Assembly (NCBI RefSeq): GCF_019218885.1
Contig: NZ_JAHUWT010000001.1
Span: 124,001 to 188,000, forward strand
Length of the DNA: 64,000 bases
From: Bordetella sp. BOR01
GTDB lineage: Bacteria > Pseudomonadota > Gammaproteobacteria > Burkholderiales > Burkholderiaceae_B
Reading direction: 5' to 3'
Below are positions 37,778-47,677 of the stretch, in pieces. Numbering within the stretch: the stretch's first letter is position 1; every line of letters starts with the position of its first letter. Below the pieces are notes generated by a model. The model searched no databases and was not told where the DNA came from. It saw nothing but the letters and a program-made list of their open reading frames with translations. The position numbers and the translations under genes are program-made.

Positions 37778-37804
37778 CGGTGCGGGGGGCTGCCCGATCG
37801 GGCC

Positions 37805-38782
37805 TTAGTTGGCCGACGCGCCCGACGCTTTCACCGCCTCGGCCCACGCGGCGATCTCGCTTTGGATGAATGCGCCGAACTCGTCCTTGCCCAGGTTGGC
37901 CGCCTCGGCGCCTTCTTCCATCAGGCGCTGGCGTACTTCGGGCGAGGCCAGGGCCTTGGCGAAGGCCTGGTTCAAGAGATCGACTGTGGCCGCCGGCGTA
38001 CCGGCCGGCGCGACGATGCCGTGCCACGAGATGGCCTGGAAGCCCGGCAGGCCCGATTCGGCCATGGTGGGCAGGTCGGGCAGGGCGGGCGAGCGCCGCG
38101 GCGAGGTGACTGCCAGCGCGCGCAGCGTGTCGGCCTTGATGTGCGGCATGGCACCCGGAATGGTGGTGAACAGGAACTGCACCTGTCCGCCGATCAGGTC
38201 GGCCAGCGCGGGGCTGCCACCCTTGTAGGGCACATGCACGAAGTCGAGTCCGGCGCGTTGCTTGAACATCTCGCCGGCCAGGTGGCCGGGCGTGCCGGCG
38301 CCGGCCGACGCCATGTTGAAGGCGTTGCCGTTGGCCTTGATCTCGGCGATCAGCTCTTGCACATTGGTGGCCTTGACTTGCTTGTTGACCACCAGCACGT
38401 TGGGCACCGTGGCCAGCAAGGTCACGGGCGTGAAGTCTTTCACGGCGTCGTATTGCAGGTTCTTGTACAGCGCCGGGTTGATCCCGTGCGTGCTGGCCGT
38501 GGCCAGCAGCAGCGTGTAGCCATTGGGTTCGGCGGTGGCGACCGTCTTGGCGGCGATCGAACCGTTGGCGCCGCCCTTGTTGTCGACGATGATGTTCTGC
38601 CCCAGCGACTTGGATACCTCGCTGGCGACGGTGCGCGCCAGGATGTCGGAGGTGCCGCCGGCCGAGTGGGGCACCACCAGCGTAATGGGGCGCTGGGGAA
38701 AGGACTGCGCCGATGCCGGCGCGGCACAGACGAGTGTAGCCAGTGCCGCCCCGCAGGCGGCCTGGATCATGGTTTTCTTCAT
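37805..38782 (-). CDS. Bug family (TctC-like) receptor of the tcu cluster
   Basis: This is a 325-residue receptor with a clean signal peptide (MKKTMIQAACGAALATLVCA, cleavage after ASA near residue 25) and the family pattern FPQRPITLVVPHSAGGTSDIL, FNMASAGAGTPGHLAGEMF and FVHVPYKGGSPAL. It is downstream of tcuB on the same strand, 133 bases away, and likely belongs to that cluster. A role in catching tricarballylate, citrate or a similar tricarboxylate in the periplasm is therefore plausible. The Salmonella cluster has the MFS carrier tcuC in this functional slot instead. Confidence 0.87.
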   Translation of the reverse strand: MKKTMIQAACGAALATLVCAAPASAQSFPQRPITLVVPHSAGGTSDILARTVASEVSKSLGQNIIVDNKGGANGSIAAKTVATAEPNGYTLLLATASTHGINPALYKNLQYDAVKDFTPVTLLATVPNVLVVNKQVKATNVQELIAEIKANGNAFNMASAGAGTPGHLAGEMFKQRAGLDFVHVPYKGGSPALADLIGGQVQFLFTTIPGAMPHIKADTLRALAVTSPRRSPALPDLPTMAESGLPGFQAISWHGIVAPAGTPAATVDLLNQAFAKALASPEVRQRLMEEGAEAANLGKDEFGAFIQSEIAAWAEAVKASGASAN

Positions 38783-38880
38783 CGGAATGTCTCCGTGGTT
38801 CTTCGGGGTAGCGACAAGGCGCCCGCTTGAGCGGGTACCGGTGTCAGTGTTTCACCGAGCGGCCTGCCAGCCGCCAGGTG

Positions 38881-38897
38881 GAAGCGCGCAGCGCTTC
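38881..38897 (-). other. Stem-loop between tcuB and the Bug gene
   Basis: GAAGCGC-GCA-GCGCTTC is a perfect 7-bp hairpin located 18 bases past the tcuB stop. A second small hairpin, CCCGC-TTGA-GCGGG, lies at 38822-38835. Neither has a T-run, so processing or attenuation between the two genes is more likely than full termination. Confidence 0.4.
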
Positions 38898-38915
38898 GGG
38901 GGTGGGACTTTCACT

Positions 38916-40139
38916 TCAGTCTGCCCCCAGCTTCAGGGGGTCGGGCTGGCGTTTCTCGATGGCCCACTTCAGTAGCGCCGCGCAGCGGTAGATACCATGG
39001 GCGAATTTGCCGTAGGGCAGTGTCAGGAACAAGGCCATGACCACGCCCAGGTGGATGGCCAGGAACAGGCCCATGGCCTGGGTATCGCGCAGGGCCAGCA
39101 GCAGCAGGCCGGTCAGGCTGGTAAGGAACAGCAGGGCGATGAAGCCACGGTCCATGGGGCGCTGCGCGGCGTCGCCGTGCAGCGGATGGCGCTTGATATT
39201 CAGCCACAGCAGGCCGGCCGGCCCGATCAGCAGGCCGATGCCGCCTACCGTGCCCAGTATCACGGGCAGGCTCAGCACCGGGTAGGGGGCCTGCCATCCG
39301 AATGCGTAGTGATATACGGTGGCCACGCACGTGGCCGCGAAGCACAGCATGAAGCCGTAGAACGTCAGGTGGTGAAAGCGCCGCCGCGCCAGGGTGAAGG
39401 CATCGTCGGCGTTGTTGCAGCCCTTGCCATGGCCGCCGTCCAGGTAGCGCAGCCGCAGTGCGTCGTGAGTGGCTTCCGCCACGGCCGCGCCGCTGGCGGT
39501 ACCGGGCGACACATCGCGCCAGAAGCGGGCCACCCCCAGGCCCAGCGCCACGATGGCGAACAGGAACACCAGGCCGAACATCAGCGCCAGCGTGTTGTGC
39601 GGGAAGATGGCGTAGAAGTTGCCCGCCAGCGGCTCGTGCAGCAATCCGCCGGTGATGGCCACCGTCAGCACCAGGAACAGGGCCAGCGCACCCGCGGCTG
39701 CCAGCGACAGGGTCAGGCCGTTGTGCTTGTACAGCTTGCCCAGCGCGGCGGGCCAGGCGTAGTCGCTATAGGTTTGCACCCGCACCTTGGCCATGGCCTG
39801 CGGCACGTTGACGCCGAACTCGTGCGGCGGCGCGTACTGGCAGGCGTGCAGACAGGCGCCGCAGTTGTGGCACAGGTTGGCCAGGTAGTTGATGTCGGCC
39901 TTGCCGAATTCCAGCCGGCGCGTCATGGCCGGGAACACCGCGCAGAAGCCTTCGCAGTAGCGGCAGGCGTTGCATATCTGCATGACCCGCGCCACTTCGG
40001 TTTCGTCGCCGCTCAGGCTGGCTGCCGGCGCCGCGGCGCTCTTGGCATGCCATTGCACCGGCTGTTCGGCCGCCATGCTGGCCATGGCCGGCATGGTGGC
40101 GGCGCGCGCCTGGCGGGTGAGTTCTTCAAGCTGCTTCAC
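38916..40139 (-). CDS. tcuB: Tricarballylate utilization protein TcuB
   Basis: This 407-residue iron-sulfur membrane protein is thought to reoxidise the flavin of TcuA and pass electrons to the respiratory chain. Two ferredoxin-type clusters are visible: C56, C59, C62, C66 in [11 protein letters not shown] and C90, C93, C96, C100 in [11 protein letters not shown]. About six hydrophobic segments follow from residue 140 on. The GTG at 40139 is chosen because GGGAG lies 7 bases before it and the frame then overlaps the tcuA end by 14 bases. The gene order tcuR-tcuA-tcuB is the same as in Salmonella. Confidence 0.9.
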   Translation of the reverse strand: MKQLEELTRQARAATMPAMASMAAEQPVQWHAKSAAAPAASLSGDETEVARVMQICNACRYCEGFCAVFPAMTRRLEFGKADINYLANLCHNCGACLHACQYAPPHEFGVNVPQAMAKVRVQTYSDYAWPAALGKLYKHNGLTLSLAAAGALALFLVLTVAITGGLLHEPLAGNFYAIFPHNTLALMFGLVFLFAIVALGLGVARFWRDVSPGTASGAAVAEATHDALRLRYLDGGHGKGCNNADDAFTLARRRFHHLTFYGFMLCFAATCVATVYHYAFGWQAPYPVLSLPVILGTVGGIGLLIGPAGLLWLNIKRHPLHGDAAQRPMDRGFIALLFLTSLTGLLLLALRDTQAMGLFLAIHLGVVMALFLTLPYGKFAHGIYRCAALLKWAIEKRQPDPLKLGAD

Positions 40140-41541
40140 GTTGTGCTCCCGTTGCCCGCTGGGCCAGCGCCGCTGCGGCGGCCTGCGTGCCGGCAATGCG
40201 GCCGAAGGCCGTGCCGATAGACATGCCGACGCCGGCGGTATAGCCCTTGCCCAGTACGTTGCCGGCCATCATCTCGCCCGCCACGAACAGGTTGTCGCTG
40301 GGCCGGTCGCCAAAGCGCACGGCGGCGGTATCGTCCACCTTCAGGCCCAGGTAGGTGAAGGTGATGCCGGGCCGCAGCGCATAGCCGTAGTAGGGCGGCG
40401 TATCGATGGGGCGGGCCCAGTGGGTCTTGGCAGGCTGCACCCCTTCGGTATGGCAATCGTCGAGCTGGGTATGGTCGAAGGTGCCGACGCGGCAGGCCGC
40501 GTTGTAGTCGGACAGGGTCTGCACGAACCGGGCTTCGTCCAGGCCCAGCTTGCGCGCCAGTTCGGGCAGGGTGTCGGCTTGCACGCCGGGAAATACCGGC
40601 GGCATGAAGCGCCCCACGGCCTTGCTGTCGATGATGGAATAGGCGATCTGCCCGGGCTGCATGGCGGTCAGGCGGCCCCAGATGGCATAGCGCTTGGGCC
40701 AGAAGTCTTCGCCCTCGTCATAGAAGCGGCAAGCGTCGCGGTTGACCACCACGCCCAGCGATACGCAGTCGATGCGGGTACATATACCGCCGTCATACAG
40801 CGGGGCGCGCGCATCGATGGCCACGCAGTGCGATTGCGACGGGTCGCCGATGGTGTCGGCACCGGCCTCGATCATGAACTTCAGCAGCACACCGGTGTTG
40901 AAGCGCGTGCCGCGGATCAGGAAATTGTCGGCTGGCCATTCGCCACGCTCGTTCTGGCCCCAGGCCTCGCGCAGCCATTCGCGGTTCGACTCGAATCCGC
41001 CCGCGGCCAGCACACAGGTGCGCGCGGCGATGCGTTCGTCGCCGACGCGGGCCGCCACGAAGCGGCCGTTGTCCAGTTCCAGCGAATCCACCAGCGTGTC
41101 GTAGCGGATCTGCACGCCCAGGGCTTCGGCGCTGCGGTAGTAGGCATTGACCAGCGCCTTGCCTCCGCCCATGAAGAAGGCGTTGGTGCGCGCCACGTGC
41201 AGCGCGCCCGACAGCGGCGGCTGGAAATTCACGCCGTGCTTGCGCATCCAGTCGCGACAGGTCGACGATTCGCGGATCACCAGCCGTGCCAGGTGCTCGT
41301 TGGTGATGCCGCCCGTCACTTTGAGCAGGTCTTGCCAGTATTCTTCTTCGGGGTAGGCCTCGATCAGCACGTCTTGGGGGGCATCATGCATGCAGCGCAG
41401 GTTGCGGGTGTGCTGTGAGTTGCCGCCGCGCCATTCGCGTGGCGCGGCTTCCAGCAGCAGCACGCTGGCACCGGCTTCGCGCGCCATCAGCGCCGCGCAC
41501 AGCGCCGCGTTGCCGCCGCCTATTACCAATACGTCGATCAT
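40126..41541 (-). CDS. tcuA: FAD-dependent tricarballylate dehydrogenase TcuA
   Basis: This 471-residue flavoprotein belongs to the fumarate reductase/succinate dehydrogenase flavoprotein group. It has the dinucleotide-binding motif [21 protein letters not shown] at the N terminus (interrupted here by nothing), [13 protein letters not shown], and the C-terminal FAD segment [13 protein letters not shown]. TcuA oxidises tricarballylate to cis-aconitate, which then enters the citric acid cycle. It overlaps tcuB by 14 bases and follows tcuR by 79 bases. The match to the Salmonella protein is strong in motif order and length. Confidence 0.9.
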   Translation of the reverse strand: MIDVLVIGGGNAALCAALMAREAGASVLLLEAAPREWRGGNSQHTRNLRCMHDAPQDVLIEAYPEEEYWQDLLKVTGGITNEHLARLVIRESSTCRDWMRKHGVNFQPPLSGALHVARTNAFFMGGGKALVNAYYRSAEALGVQIRYDTLVDSLELDNGRFVAARVGDERIAARTCVLAAGGFESNREWLREAWGQNERGEWPADNFLIRGTRFNTGVLLKFMIEAGADTIGDPSQSHCVAIDARAPLYDGGICTRIDCVSLGVVVNRDACRFYDEGEDFWPKRYAIWGRLTAMQPGQIAYSIIDSKAVGRFMPPVFPGVQADTLPELARKLGLDEARFVQTLSDYNAACRVGTFDHTQLDDCHTEGVQPAKTHWARPIDTPPYYGYALRPGITFTYLGLKVDDTAAVRFGDRPSDNLFVAGEMMAGNVLGKGYTAGVGMSIGTAFGRIAGTQAAAAALAQRATGAQREAA

Positions 41542-41620
41542 GGGATTGGGCCTGTAGAGTCAGCCCGCAACTATAGGCCGGGCCCCCGGGGGGCGCCAGC
41601 CTGTGATCGTCAACAGCCGT

Positions 41621-42547
41621 TCACGATTTGTGAAGAGTCGCCCCGGGCCAGGCGCCTGCCCGCACCAAAGTTTCGGCAGTCTGGGCCAGCAATACGCGGG
41701 CTGCCAGGGCGGCCGGCGACAGTTCGTCGTCGGAGACGCTGGCCAGCAGGTTGGCGCGGCGCAAGTGGCGGTCGGTGATCTGGCGCAGCGCCAGGGGCTC
41801 GCCACGCAGGCGCACCGTGGCGGCGCCGGGCTGGATGGTGGCGCCGAAACCATCGCGCACCAGGTCCATCAGCACGTCCAGGCCGTCGATCTCGGCGGCC
41901 AGGTTGGGTTCCATGCGCAGCCGCGCGTAGGCGGCGTCCACCAGCGCCCGCAGGCCATGGCTGGCGCTGGGCAGCAGCAGGGGCAGGCGGGCGATGTCGC
42001 GCAGGCGCACGGGGCCTTCGGGCGGCAGGCCGGGCAGGTCGGGCGGGGCGATCAGGAACAGCCGTTCGTCGATCAGCGGCAGCGTGCTCCAGCGGCGTGC
42101 CGATTCGGTGCGGAACACCATGGCCAGGTCGAGCTGGCGGGCGTTGAGCATGGCGCTCAGGTAGCCCGACAGGCTTTCCACCAAGTGCACGCGCACGTCG
42201 GGATAGCGGTCGCGCATGGCGCGCAGGAACGGTACGGCCAATACCGAGGCCGTGGTGGCGGGCAGGCCCACGCTGACCTCGCCGGTCAGGCGCGAAGCCT
42301 TGGCGGCACGCGCTGCCCCATCGGCATGGCGCAGCGCAAGGTGCGCCTGGCGCAGGAAGGCCAGCCCCGCATCGGTGGGCACCACGCCGCTGGAAGTGCG
42401 CGTCAGCAGGCGGGTGGACAGTTCGCTTTCCAGGCGGCTGATCTGCTGGCTGAGCGCCGAGGTGACCACGCCCAGGTCGGCCGCGGCACGGCCCATGCTG
42501 CCGAATTCGGCCACTTTGACGAAATAGCGCAGCTGCCGCAGCTCCAT
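41621..42547 (-). CDS. tcuR: LysR-family regulator of the tcu operon
   Basis: This 308-residue regulator begins MELRQLRYFVKVAEFGSMGR and has the recognition helix TSALSQQISRLE, followed by an effector domain. It is encoded immediately before tcuAB on the same strand, as tcuR is in Salmonella, where it activates tcuABC in response to tricarballylate. The 197-base region between it and the divergent second hyuA (42548-42744) contains the hyu control region and no clear separate tcuR promoter. Confidence 0.82.
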   Translation of the reverse strand: MELRQLRYFVKVAEFGSMGRAAADLGVVTSALSQQISRLESELSTRLLTRTSSGVVPTDAGLAFLRQAHLALRHADGAARAAKASRLTGEVSVGLPATTASVLAVPFLRAMRDRYPDVRVHLVESLSGYLSAMLNARQLDLAMVFRTESARRWSTLPLIDERLFLIAPPDLPGLPPEGPVRLRDIARLPLLLPSASHGLRALVDAAYARLRMEPNLAAEIDGLDVLMDLVRDGFGATIQPGAATVRLRGEPLALRQITDRHLRRANLLASVSDDELSPAALAARVLLAQTAETLVRAGAWPGATLHKS

Positions 42548-42642
42548 GGCAGGTCCTTGACACCGGAAAGCGACAGTGTCGCATGCGCCGGGGCGCCGGC
42601 GGGCCCTTCCGCCTCAACCCACGGCGGGGCGGCAAGGCCTGT

Positions 42643-42711
42643 ATATATTGGCTAAAACGAATAATTATTCTTAATTTTTCATTGGATTTTAGTAATCCCC
42701 GTTTCTATCAT
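42643..42711 (+). promoter_or_regulatory. Control region of the second hyuAB operon
   Basis: ATATATTGGC (42643-42652), AATTTTTCATT (42673-42683) and TATCAT (42706-42711) repeat the blocks of 33980-34048 at identical spacing, over 69 bases in both cases. The stretch between the first two blocks is very AT-rich (AACGAATAATTATTCTT). The start codon of hyuA lies 33 bases after the -10. Confidence 0.55.
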
Positions 42712-42744
42712 GCCTGTCATGTTCTGTTCTTCAGGAGAGAGGTT

Positions 42745-44853
42745 GTGGGAGCGTGGGCGGTAGGAATTGACATCGGCGGAACGTTCACGGACGTGGTCGC
42801 ACTGGATTACAAGGCGGGCCGGCTGCACAGCCTGAAGGTGCTGACCACGCACGGCGACCCGGCACAGGGGGTGGCCGACGGCGTTGCGCAGCTTATCCAG
42901 GCCTGCGGCATCGACCCTGCGCGGATAGCGCGCGTCGTGCACGCCACGACGCTGTTCACCAACGCCCTGATCGAACGCAGCGGCAGCACCGCGGGGCTGC
43001 TGGTGACCGAGGGGTTCCGGGATGTGGTCGAGATCGGGCACGAACGCAAGTACGACCTGTACGACTTGGCGATCGAAGCCGCCGCGCCCTTGATCGAGCG
43101 GTGCCGCCGGCGCGAGATCAGTGCGCGCATGCGCGCCGACGGCAGCGAACTGGCGCCGGTGGATGCCGCGCAGGTGCGGCGCGAAGCCGGCCTGCTGGTG
43201 AAAGATGGTGCCGAGTCGATCGCCGTATGCCTGCTGCATTCGTATGCCTCGGACGCCCATGAACGCCAGGTGGGCGAGATCATCCGGCAGGCATTCCCCG
43301 GCGTCGAATTGACCTTGTCGTGCGATGTGGCGCCGGTGGTGCGCGAGTTCGAGCGCATGTCCACGACCAGCGCCAATGCTTATATCAAGCCGCTGGCCAA
43401 TCGCTATCTGGCAGCGCTCGAGGCGCGCCTGGCGGCGCTGGGCTTGCGCGCCGGCGTGTTGATGATGCTGTCCAATGGCGGGCTGTCGCATATTGCCGAA
43501 GCCAAGAAGACGCCCATCGAGCTGCTGGAATCGGGACCGGCCGCGGGGGCGATTTCCGCCGCCCACTACAGCCTGCGCGATGCGCAGGCGAACCTGCTGG
43601 CGTTCGACATGGGCGGCACCACGGCCAAGCTGTGCCTGGTCGAGGCGGGGCGTCCCGCCATTGCGCATGGCTTCGAGGCGGCACGGCAGAAGCGCTTCGC
43701 CGAAGGTAGCGGCCTGCCCGTACGCATCACCACCATCGACTTGATCGAGATCGGGGCGGGCGGCGGCAGCATTGCGCACAAGGACGCGCTGGGCTTGATG
43801 AAAGTGGGGCCGCAAAGCGCGGGCTCGGAGCCTGGCCCCGCATGCTATGGGCGCGGCGGCACGCAACCCACGGTCACCGACGCCAACTTGTTGCTGGGCT
43901 ACCTGAATCCCGACTACTTCGCCGGTGGCAGCCTGCAGATCGATGTCGCGCAGTCGCAGGCCGTGATCGACGAGATGGGCCGGTCGCTGGGCCGCGACGC
44001 GACCAGCATCGCCTGGGGCATGCACGACATTGTTGCCGAGAACATGGCGGGCGCGGCTCGCGTACACGTGGCCGAGCGGGGCCGCGATCCGCGTGATTTC
44101 GTGCTGCTGTGCACCGGCGGCGGCGGGCCACTGCATTCGTACTACGTGGCGCAGAAAATCGGTGTCAAGACCATTATCTGCCCGCCCGCCGCGGGGGTGG
44201 CTTCCGCCTACGGGTTGCTGGTGGCCAATGCGCGCGCCGACCGGTCGCGCACCGTCAGCGCGCGGCCGGCGTCCGACCCGCTGGAAAGCCTGGAGTCCGC
44301 TTACGCCGAACTGGAAGGCCAGGCCGCCGCCTCGCTCGAGCCGCTGTCGGACACCTTCGGGCCGGTAACGCTGGCCCGCTATGCCGACGGGCGTTACGCC
44401 GGGCAGGGCTTCAACTTGACCGTGCGCTTGCCGGCGGGGCCATATGCCGGGCCGGATGCCCAGCCCGAGCAGGCGGTGCGCCAGGCGCTGGTCGCGGCCT
44501 TCGAGTCGGGCTATCGCGACAAATTCGGCCGCACGCCGCCCGACGTGCCGGTCGAGCTGATGAACCTGCGCGTTACCAGCGAGGCGCCGCCGCGCCAGCA
44601 ACTGGTGCCGGAAGCCCTGGCGGGCGGGGCTGCGCCCCCTGTCAAGGCCAGGCGCAAGGTGTACTTCCACGAAGCCGGCGGCTACGTCGAGACGCCGATC
44701 TATGAACGCGCCGACTTGCGCACGGGTTTTGCGCAGCAGGGACCCATGCTGGTCGAGGACGCGAGTTCGACGCTGGTGGTGGGGCCCAAGGGCTATGTCG
44801 AACAACTGGCCACCGGGAACCTGGTGATCACGATTCAGGAGAAACAAGCATGA
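42745..44853 (+). CDS. hyuA: Hydantoinase/oxoprolinase family protein, subunit A (second copy)
   Basis: This 702-residue protein is a paralogue of the one at 34104-36200 and has the same motifs: GIDIGGTFTDVVA, HATTLFTNALIERSG, FDMGGTTAKLC, EIGAGGGSIAH and PGPACYGRGGT. The GTG at 42745 is well supported by AGGAG 7 bases upstream; the open frame runs further back without a protein-like sequence. It forms an operon with hyuB, a Bug receptor and probably the maleate-isomerase-like gene. The separate receptor suggests a different substrate from the first copy. Confidence 0.88.
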   Translation: MGAWAVGIDIGGTFTDVVALDYKAGRLHSLKVLTTHGDPAQGVADGVAQLIQACGIDPARIARVVHATTLFTNALIERSGSTAGLLVTEGFRDVVEIGHERKYDLYDLAIEAAAPLIERCRRREISARMRADGSELAPVDAAQVRREAGLLVKDGAESIAVCLLHSYASDAHERQVGEIIRQAFPGVELTLSCDVAPVVREFERMSTTSANAYIKPLANRYLAALEARLAALGLRAGVLMMLSNGGLSHIAEAKKTPIELLESGPAAGAISAAHYSLRDAQANLLAFDMGGTTAKLCLVEAGRPAIAHGFEAARQKRFAEGSGLPVRITTIDLIEIGAGGGSIAHKDALGLMKVGPQSAGSEPGPACYGRGGTQPTVTDANLLLGYLNPDYFAGGSLQIDVAQSQAVIDEMGRSLGRDATSIAWGMHDIVAENMAGAARVHVAERGRDPRDFVLLCTGGGGPLHSYYVAQKIGVKTIICPPAAGVASAYGLLVANARADRSRTVSARPASDPLESLESAYAELEGQAAASLEPLSDTFGPVTLARYADGRYAGQGFNLTVRLPAGPYAGPDAQPEQAVRQALVAAFESGYRDKFGRTPPDVPVELMNLRVTSEAPPRQQLVPEALAGGAAPPVKARRKVYFHEAGGYVETPIYERADLRTGFAQQGPMLVEDASSTLVVGPKGYVEQLATGNLVITIQEKQA

Positions 44854-46484
44854 CCATATTGACGGGCGGGCAGCCCGGCGCGCCGGCGGCCGATCCGATT
44901 TTTCTGGAAGTGTTCTGGACGCGCGTGCGTTCGGTGGTCAACGAGGCGGCCAAGCTTATCGTGCGCACTTCATTTTCGACCTTGTCGACCGAGGCGAACG
45001 ATTTCGCCGTCGTGGTGACCGACTCGGCCGGCCGCGCGCTGGCGGAAAACAGCGGCAGTATCCCGTCTTTCATCGGCACGCTGCCGCGCACGGTGCGCAC
45101 CGCCATCGAACGCTTCGGCACCGACACGATGCGGCCGGGCGATATTTTCATTACCAACAATCCCTGGATCGGTACCGGCCACCTGAACGACGTCAGCCTG
45201 GTCAAGCCTCTGTTCCACCGGGACACGCTGGTGGGATTCGCCGCCACCGCCGCGCATGTGCCGGACATCGGCGGCAAGATCCGCTCGGTCGACGCGCGTG
45301 AACTCTTCGAAGAGGGTTTTCATATTCCGTTGATGCGCTTGCTTGCCGACGGGCGCGCGGACGAGACCCTGCTGTCGCTGATCCGCACCAACGTGCGCAC
45401 GCCGGAACAGACGGTGGGGGATATCTGGTCGCAGGTCGGTGCCGTGGAACTGATCGCCGCGCGCCTGGCGGGCATCCTGGACGAATACGGGCTGCCCGGC
45501 ATCGACGACCTGGCCCAGGCCTTGTTCGAGCGCAGCGAGTCGGCCATGCGCCAGGCCATCCGCACCCTGCCCGAGGGCGAGTATCGCTACGAGATGGAAA
45601 CCGATGGTTTCGACGAGCGGTTCCGCTATGCCGTGGCGGTGCGGATCGCCGACGGGGCGATCGAATGCGACTTCACGGGTACCTCGCCCCAGCAGCCGCG
45701 CGGCATCAATTGCGTGCTGGCCTACACCAGCGCCATGACGGTATACGCGATCAAGTGCCTGTTGCTGCCCGACCTGCCCAACAATCATGGGCTGTTCCTG
45801 CCGATACGCGCGGTGGCGCCCGAAGGGTCCATCCTGAATCCCCGCAGCCCCGCGCCGGTGGGTGGCCGCGCCTGCACGGGACACTACGTGCCGACGGTGA
45901 TTTTCGGTGCGCTGTCCCAGGTATTGCCCGGCAAGGTCATGGCCGGCGTGGGGTCGCCGCTGTGGATCGCCAACCTGAGCGGCACGCGCGAAGACGGCCG
46001 GCCGTTTGCCACGGTGCTGTTCTACAACGGGGGCATGGGCGCCACCGCGGGCAAGGATGGCGCTTCTGTCATGTCGTGGCCCAGCAATATCTCGGCGACG
46101 CCAGTCGAAGTGGCCGAGCGCGAAGCGCCGCTGTTGTTCCGGTGCAAGGCGCTGCGGCCCGGTTCGGGCGGAACCGGCGCGCAGCGTGGCGGGCTGGGTG
46201 AAGAGATCCGCTTTGTCAGCACACATCATCAGCCGCTGTCCATTGTGTTCCTGACCGAGCGCCTGAAGGTCGCCGCGCCCGGGCTGCACGGCGGTGGCGA
46301 CGGCGCGGTGGGCGAGGTGTTGATCAACGGCGCGGCGATCAACAGCCGGCTGCCGCACGTGTTGCAGCCTGGCGACGAGGTGACCTTGCGCACGCCCGGC
46401 GGAGGCGGCTATGGGGCGATGGCCGACCGGGATGCGGCCCAGGCGGCCCACGACCGGCAGCAAGCATATATCGCAGCACCCTGA
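44850..46484 (+). CDS. hyuB: Hydantoinase/oxoprolinase family protein, subunit B (second copy)
   Basis: This 544-residue partner of the preceding subunit starts on its stop codon (ATGA). Motifs are DPIFLEVFWTRVRSVVNEA, RTSFSTLSTEANDFAVVVTD, NNPWIGTGHLNDV and GGRACTGHYVPTV. Its C terminus carries the glycine-rich segment EVTLRTPGGGGYG. It is the second hyuB in 10 kb and clearly related to the one at 36197-37777. A short stem-loop follows it, then the Bug gene after 70 bases. Confidence 0.88.
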   Translation: MTILTGGQPGAPAADPIFLEVFWTRVRSVVNEAAKLIVRTSFSTLSTEANDFAVVVTDSAGRALAENSGSIPSFIGTLPRTVRTAIERFGTDTMRPGDIFITNNPWIGTGHLNDVSLVKPLFHRDTLVGFAATAAHVPDIGGKIRSVDARELFEEGFHIPLMRLLADGRADETLLSLIRTNVRTPEQTVGDIWSQVGAVELIAARLAGILDEYGLPGIDDLAQALFERSESAMRQAIRTLPEGEYRYEMETDGFDERFRYAVAVRIADGAIECDFTGTSPQQPRGINCVLAYTSAMTVYAIKCLLLPDLPNNHGLFLPIRAVAPEGSILNPRSPAPVGGRACTGHYVPTVIFGALSQVLPGKVMAGVGSPLWIANLSGTREDGRPFATVLFYNGGMGATAGKDGASVMSWPSNISATPVEVAEREAPLLFRCKALRPGSGGTGAQRGGLGEEIRFVSTHHQPLSIVFLTERLKVAAPGLHGGGDGAVGEVLINGAAINSRLPHVLQPGDEVTLRTPGGGGYGAMADRDAAQAAHDRQQAYIAAP

Positions 46485-46491
46485 CCCTTGC

Positions 46492-46515
46492 CAGCCGGTG
46501 CCATCGCGCCGGCTG
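46492..46515 (+). other. Stem-loop between hyuB and the Bug gene
   Basis: CAGCCGG (46492-46498) and CCGGCTG (46509-46515) form a 7-bp stem with a 10-base loop in the 70-base gap. TTTTAA follows 17 bases later. It may lower read-through or shape the relative amounts of the two products. Confidence 0.3.
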
Positions 46516-46554
46516 TGCCGGGGGCAGGCCTTTTAACCAAGCAAGGGGAAAAAA

Positions 46555-47535
46555 ATGAATCGATGGGCAATGCGCATTTGCGCCGCGGCAATCCTGCCGC
46601 TGGCGGCGTCATCCGCCATGGCGGATGACGCGGCGGCAGGCTATCCCGATAAGCCGATCCGTATCGTGGTGCCGTATCCGGCCGGGGGGTCTACCGATGT
46701 GCTGGCCCGCACGCTGGGACAGAAAATGGGAGAAACCCTGGGCCAACCGGTCATCGTCGAGAACCGGGCGGGCGCCAGCGGCAACATCGGCGCCAGTTAT
46801 GTGGCCAATGCCGATGCCGACGGCTATACCTTGTTCCTGGGAACGTCGACCGCGCTGTCGGTGAACCAGAGCCTGTACCAGGACCTGCCCTATGACCCGC
46901 AGAAAGACTTCACGCCCATCGTGCTGGCGGCCATGCTGCCCAGCCTGGTGGTGGTGACGCCATCGCTCAAGGCCGGCACCATGCAGGACCTGACGGCGCT
47001 GCTGAAAACCGGGAAGGCGATCAATTATGCGTCGGCGGGCAGCGGCACGCCGTCGCACCTGGGTGGCGAACTGTACAAGCGCATGACCGGCGCCAAGGCC
47101 ATGCATATCCCCTACAAGGGCGGCGCGCCGGCGCTGACCGACCTGGTGGGCGGACAGACCAGCTACATGTTCGCCATTCTTCCGGAATCGATGCCGCTGG
47201 TCAAAAGCGGCCAGTTGCGTGCCTTGGCCGTGACGACCAGCAAGCGCCTGCCGGCCTATCCCGACCTGCCCACCGTGGCGGAATCCGGCGTGCCGGGGTA
47301 CGAACTGATCGGCTGGTATGGCTTCCTGGCGCCCGACGGCACGCCGCCGGCGATCATCGGCAAGCTCAATGATGCGTTCAACAATGCCTTGAACGATGCC
47401 GATGTCCACAAGCGCCTGGCGGGCCTGGGCTTCGAGGTCGAGGGCGGACCGCCGCGGCGCCTGGCTGACTTGATGGAGTCCGAGTCGGTGAAGTGGAAAC
47501 AGGTGATCGACGAGGCCGGCATCAAGCTGGACTAA
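46555..47535 (+). CDS. Bug family (TctC-like) receptor of the second hyu operon
   Basis: This is a 326-residue receptor with a signal peptide ending near MADDAAAG. Family features are YPDKPIRIVVPYPAGGSTDVL, INYASAGSGTPSHLGGELY and MHIPYKGGAPALTD. The ATG at 46555 has AAGGGG 7 bases upstream, a strong site. Its place directly after hyuAB suggests that it captures the compound those enzymes process. Membrane partners are not encoded nearby. Confidence 0.88.
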   Translation: MNRWAMRICAAAILPLAASSAMADDAAAGYPDKPIRIVVPYPAGGSTDVLARTLGQKMGETLGQPVIVENRAGASGNIGASYVANADADGYTLFLGTSTALSVNQSLYQDLPYDPQKDFTPIVLAAMLPSLVVVTPSLKAGTMQDLTALLKTGKAINYASAGSGTPSHLGGELYKRMTGAKAMHIPYKGGAPALTDLVGGQTSYMFAILPESMPLVKSGQLRALAVTTSKRLPAYPDLPTVAESGVPGYELIGWYGFLAPDGTPPAIIGKLNDAFNNALNDADVHKRLAGLGFEVEGGPPRRLADLMESESVKWKQVIDEAGIKLD

Positions 47536-47593
47536 GGGCTGTCAATGCCGCCGTGCGCGATCAATCGGTAGGCGCGAATAGTCGATCGTTAAT

Positions 47594-47628
47594 TATCAAT
47601 TGTTGTGGGACTGCGGGCTCTCTACTAT
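47594..47628 (+). promoter_or_regulatory. Promoter of the maleate-isomerase-like gene
   Basis: TTGTTG (47600-47605) and TACTAT (47623-47628) are separated by exactly 17 bases. The overlapping TATCAATTGT (47594-47603) matches TTTCATTTGT of the other operons at 8 of 10 bases and lies at the same distance from the -10 as in the two hyu promoters. Confidence 0.55.
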
Positions 47629-47677
47629 TCATAGAAGGTCCGGTCGAAGCATCGACACTGACAATCAAGGGGCTGTC

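Noticed and set aside
42679-44847. Open frame of 722 codons on the minus strand
   Set aside because: Exact antisense shadow of the second hyuA, which has the kinase-like motifs and a good ribosome-binding site.
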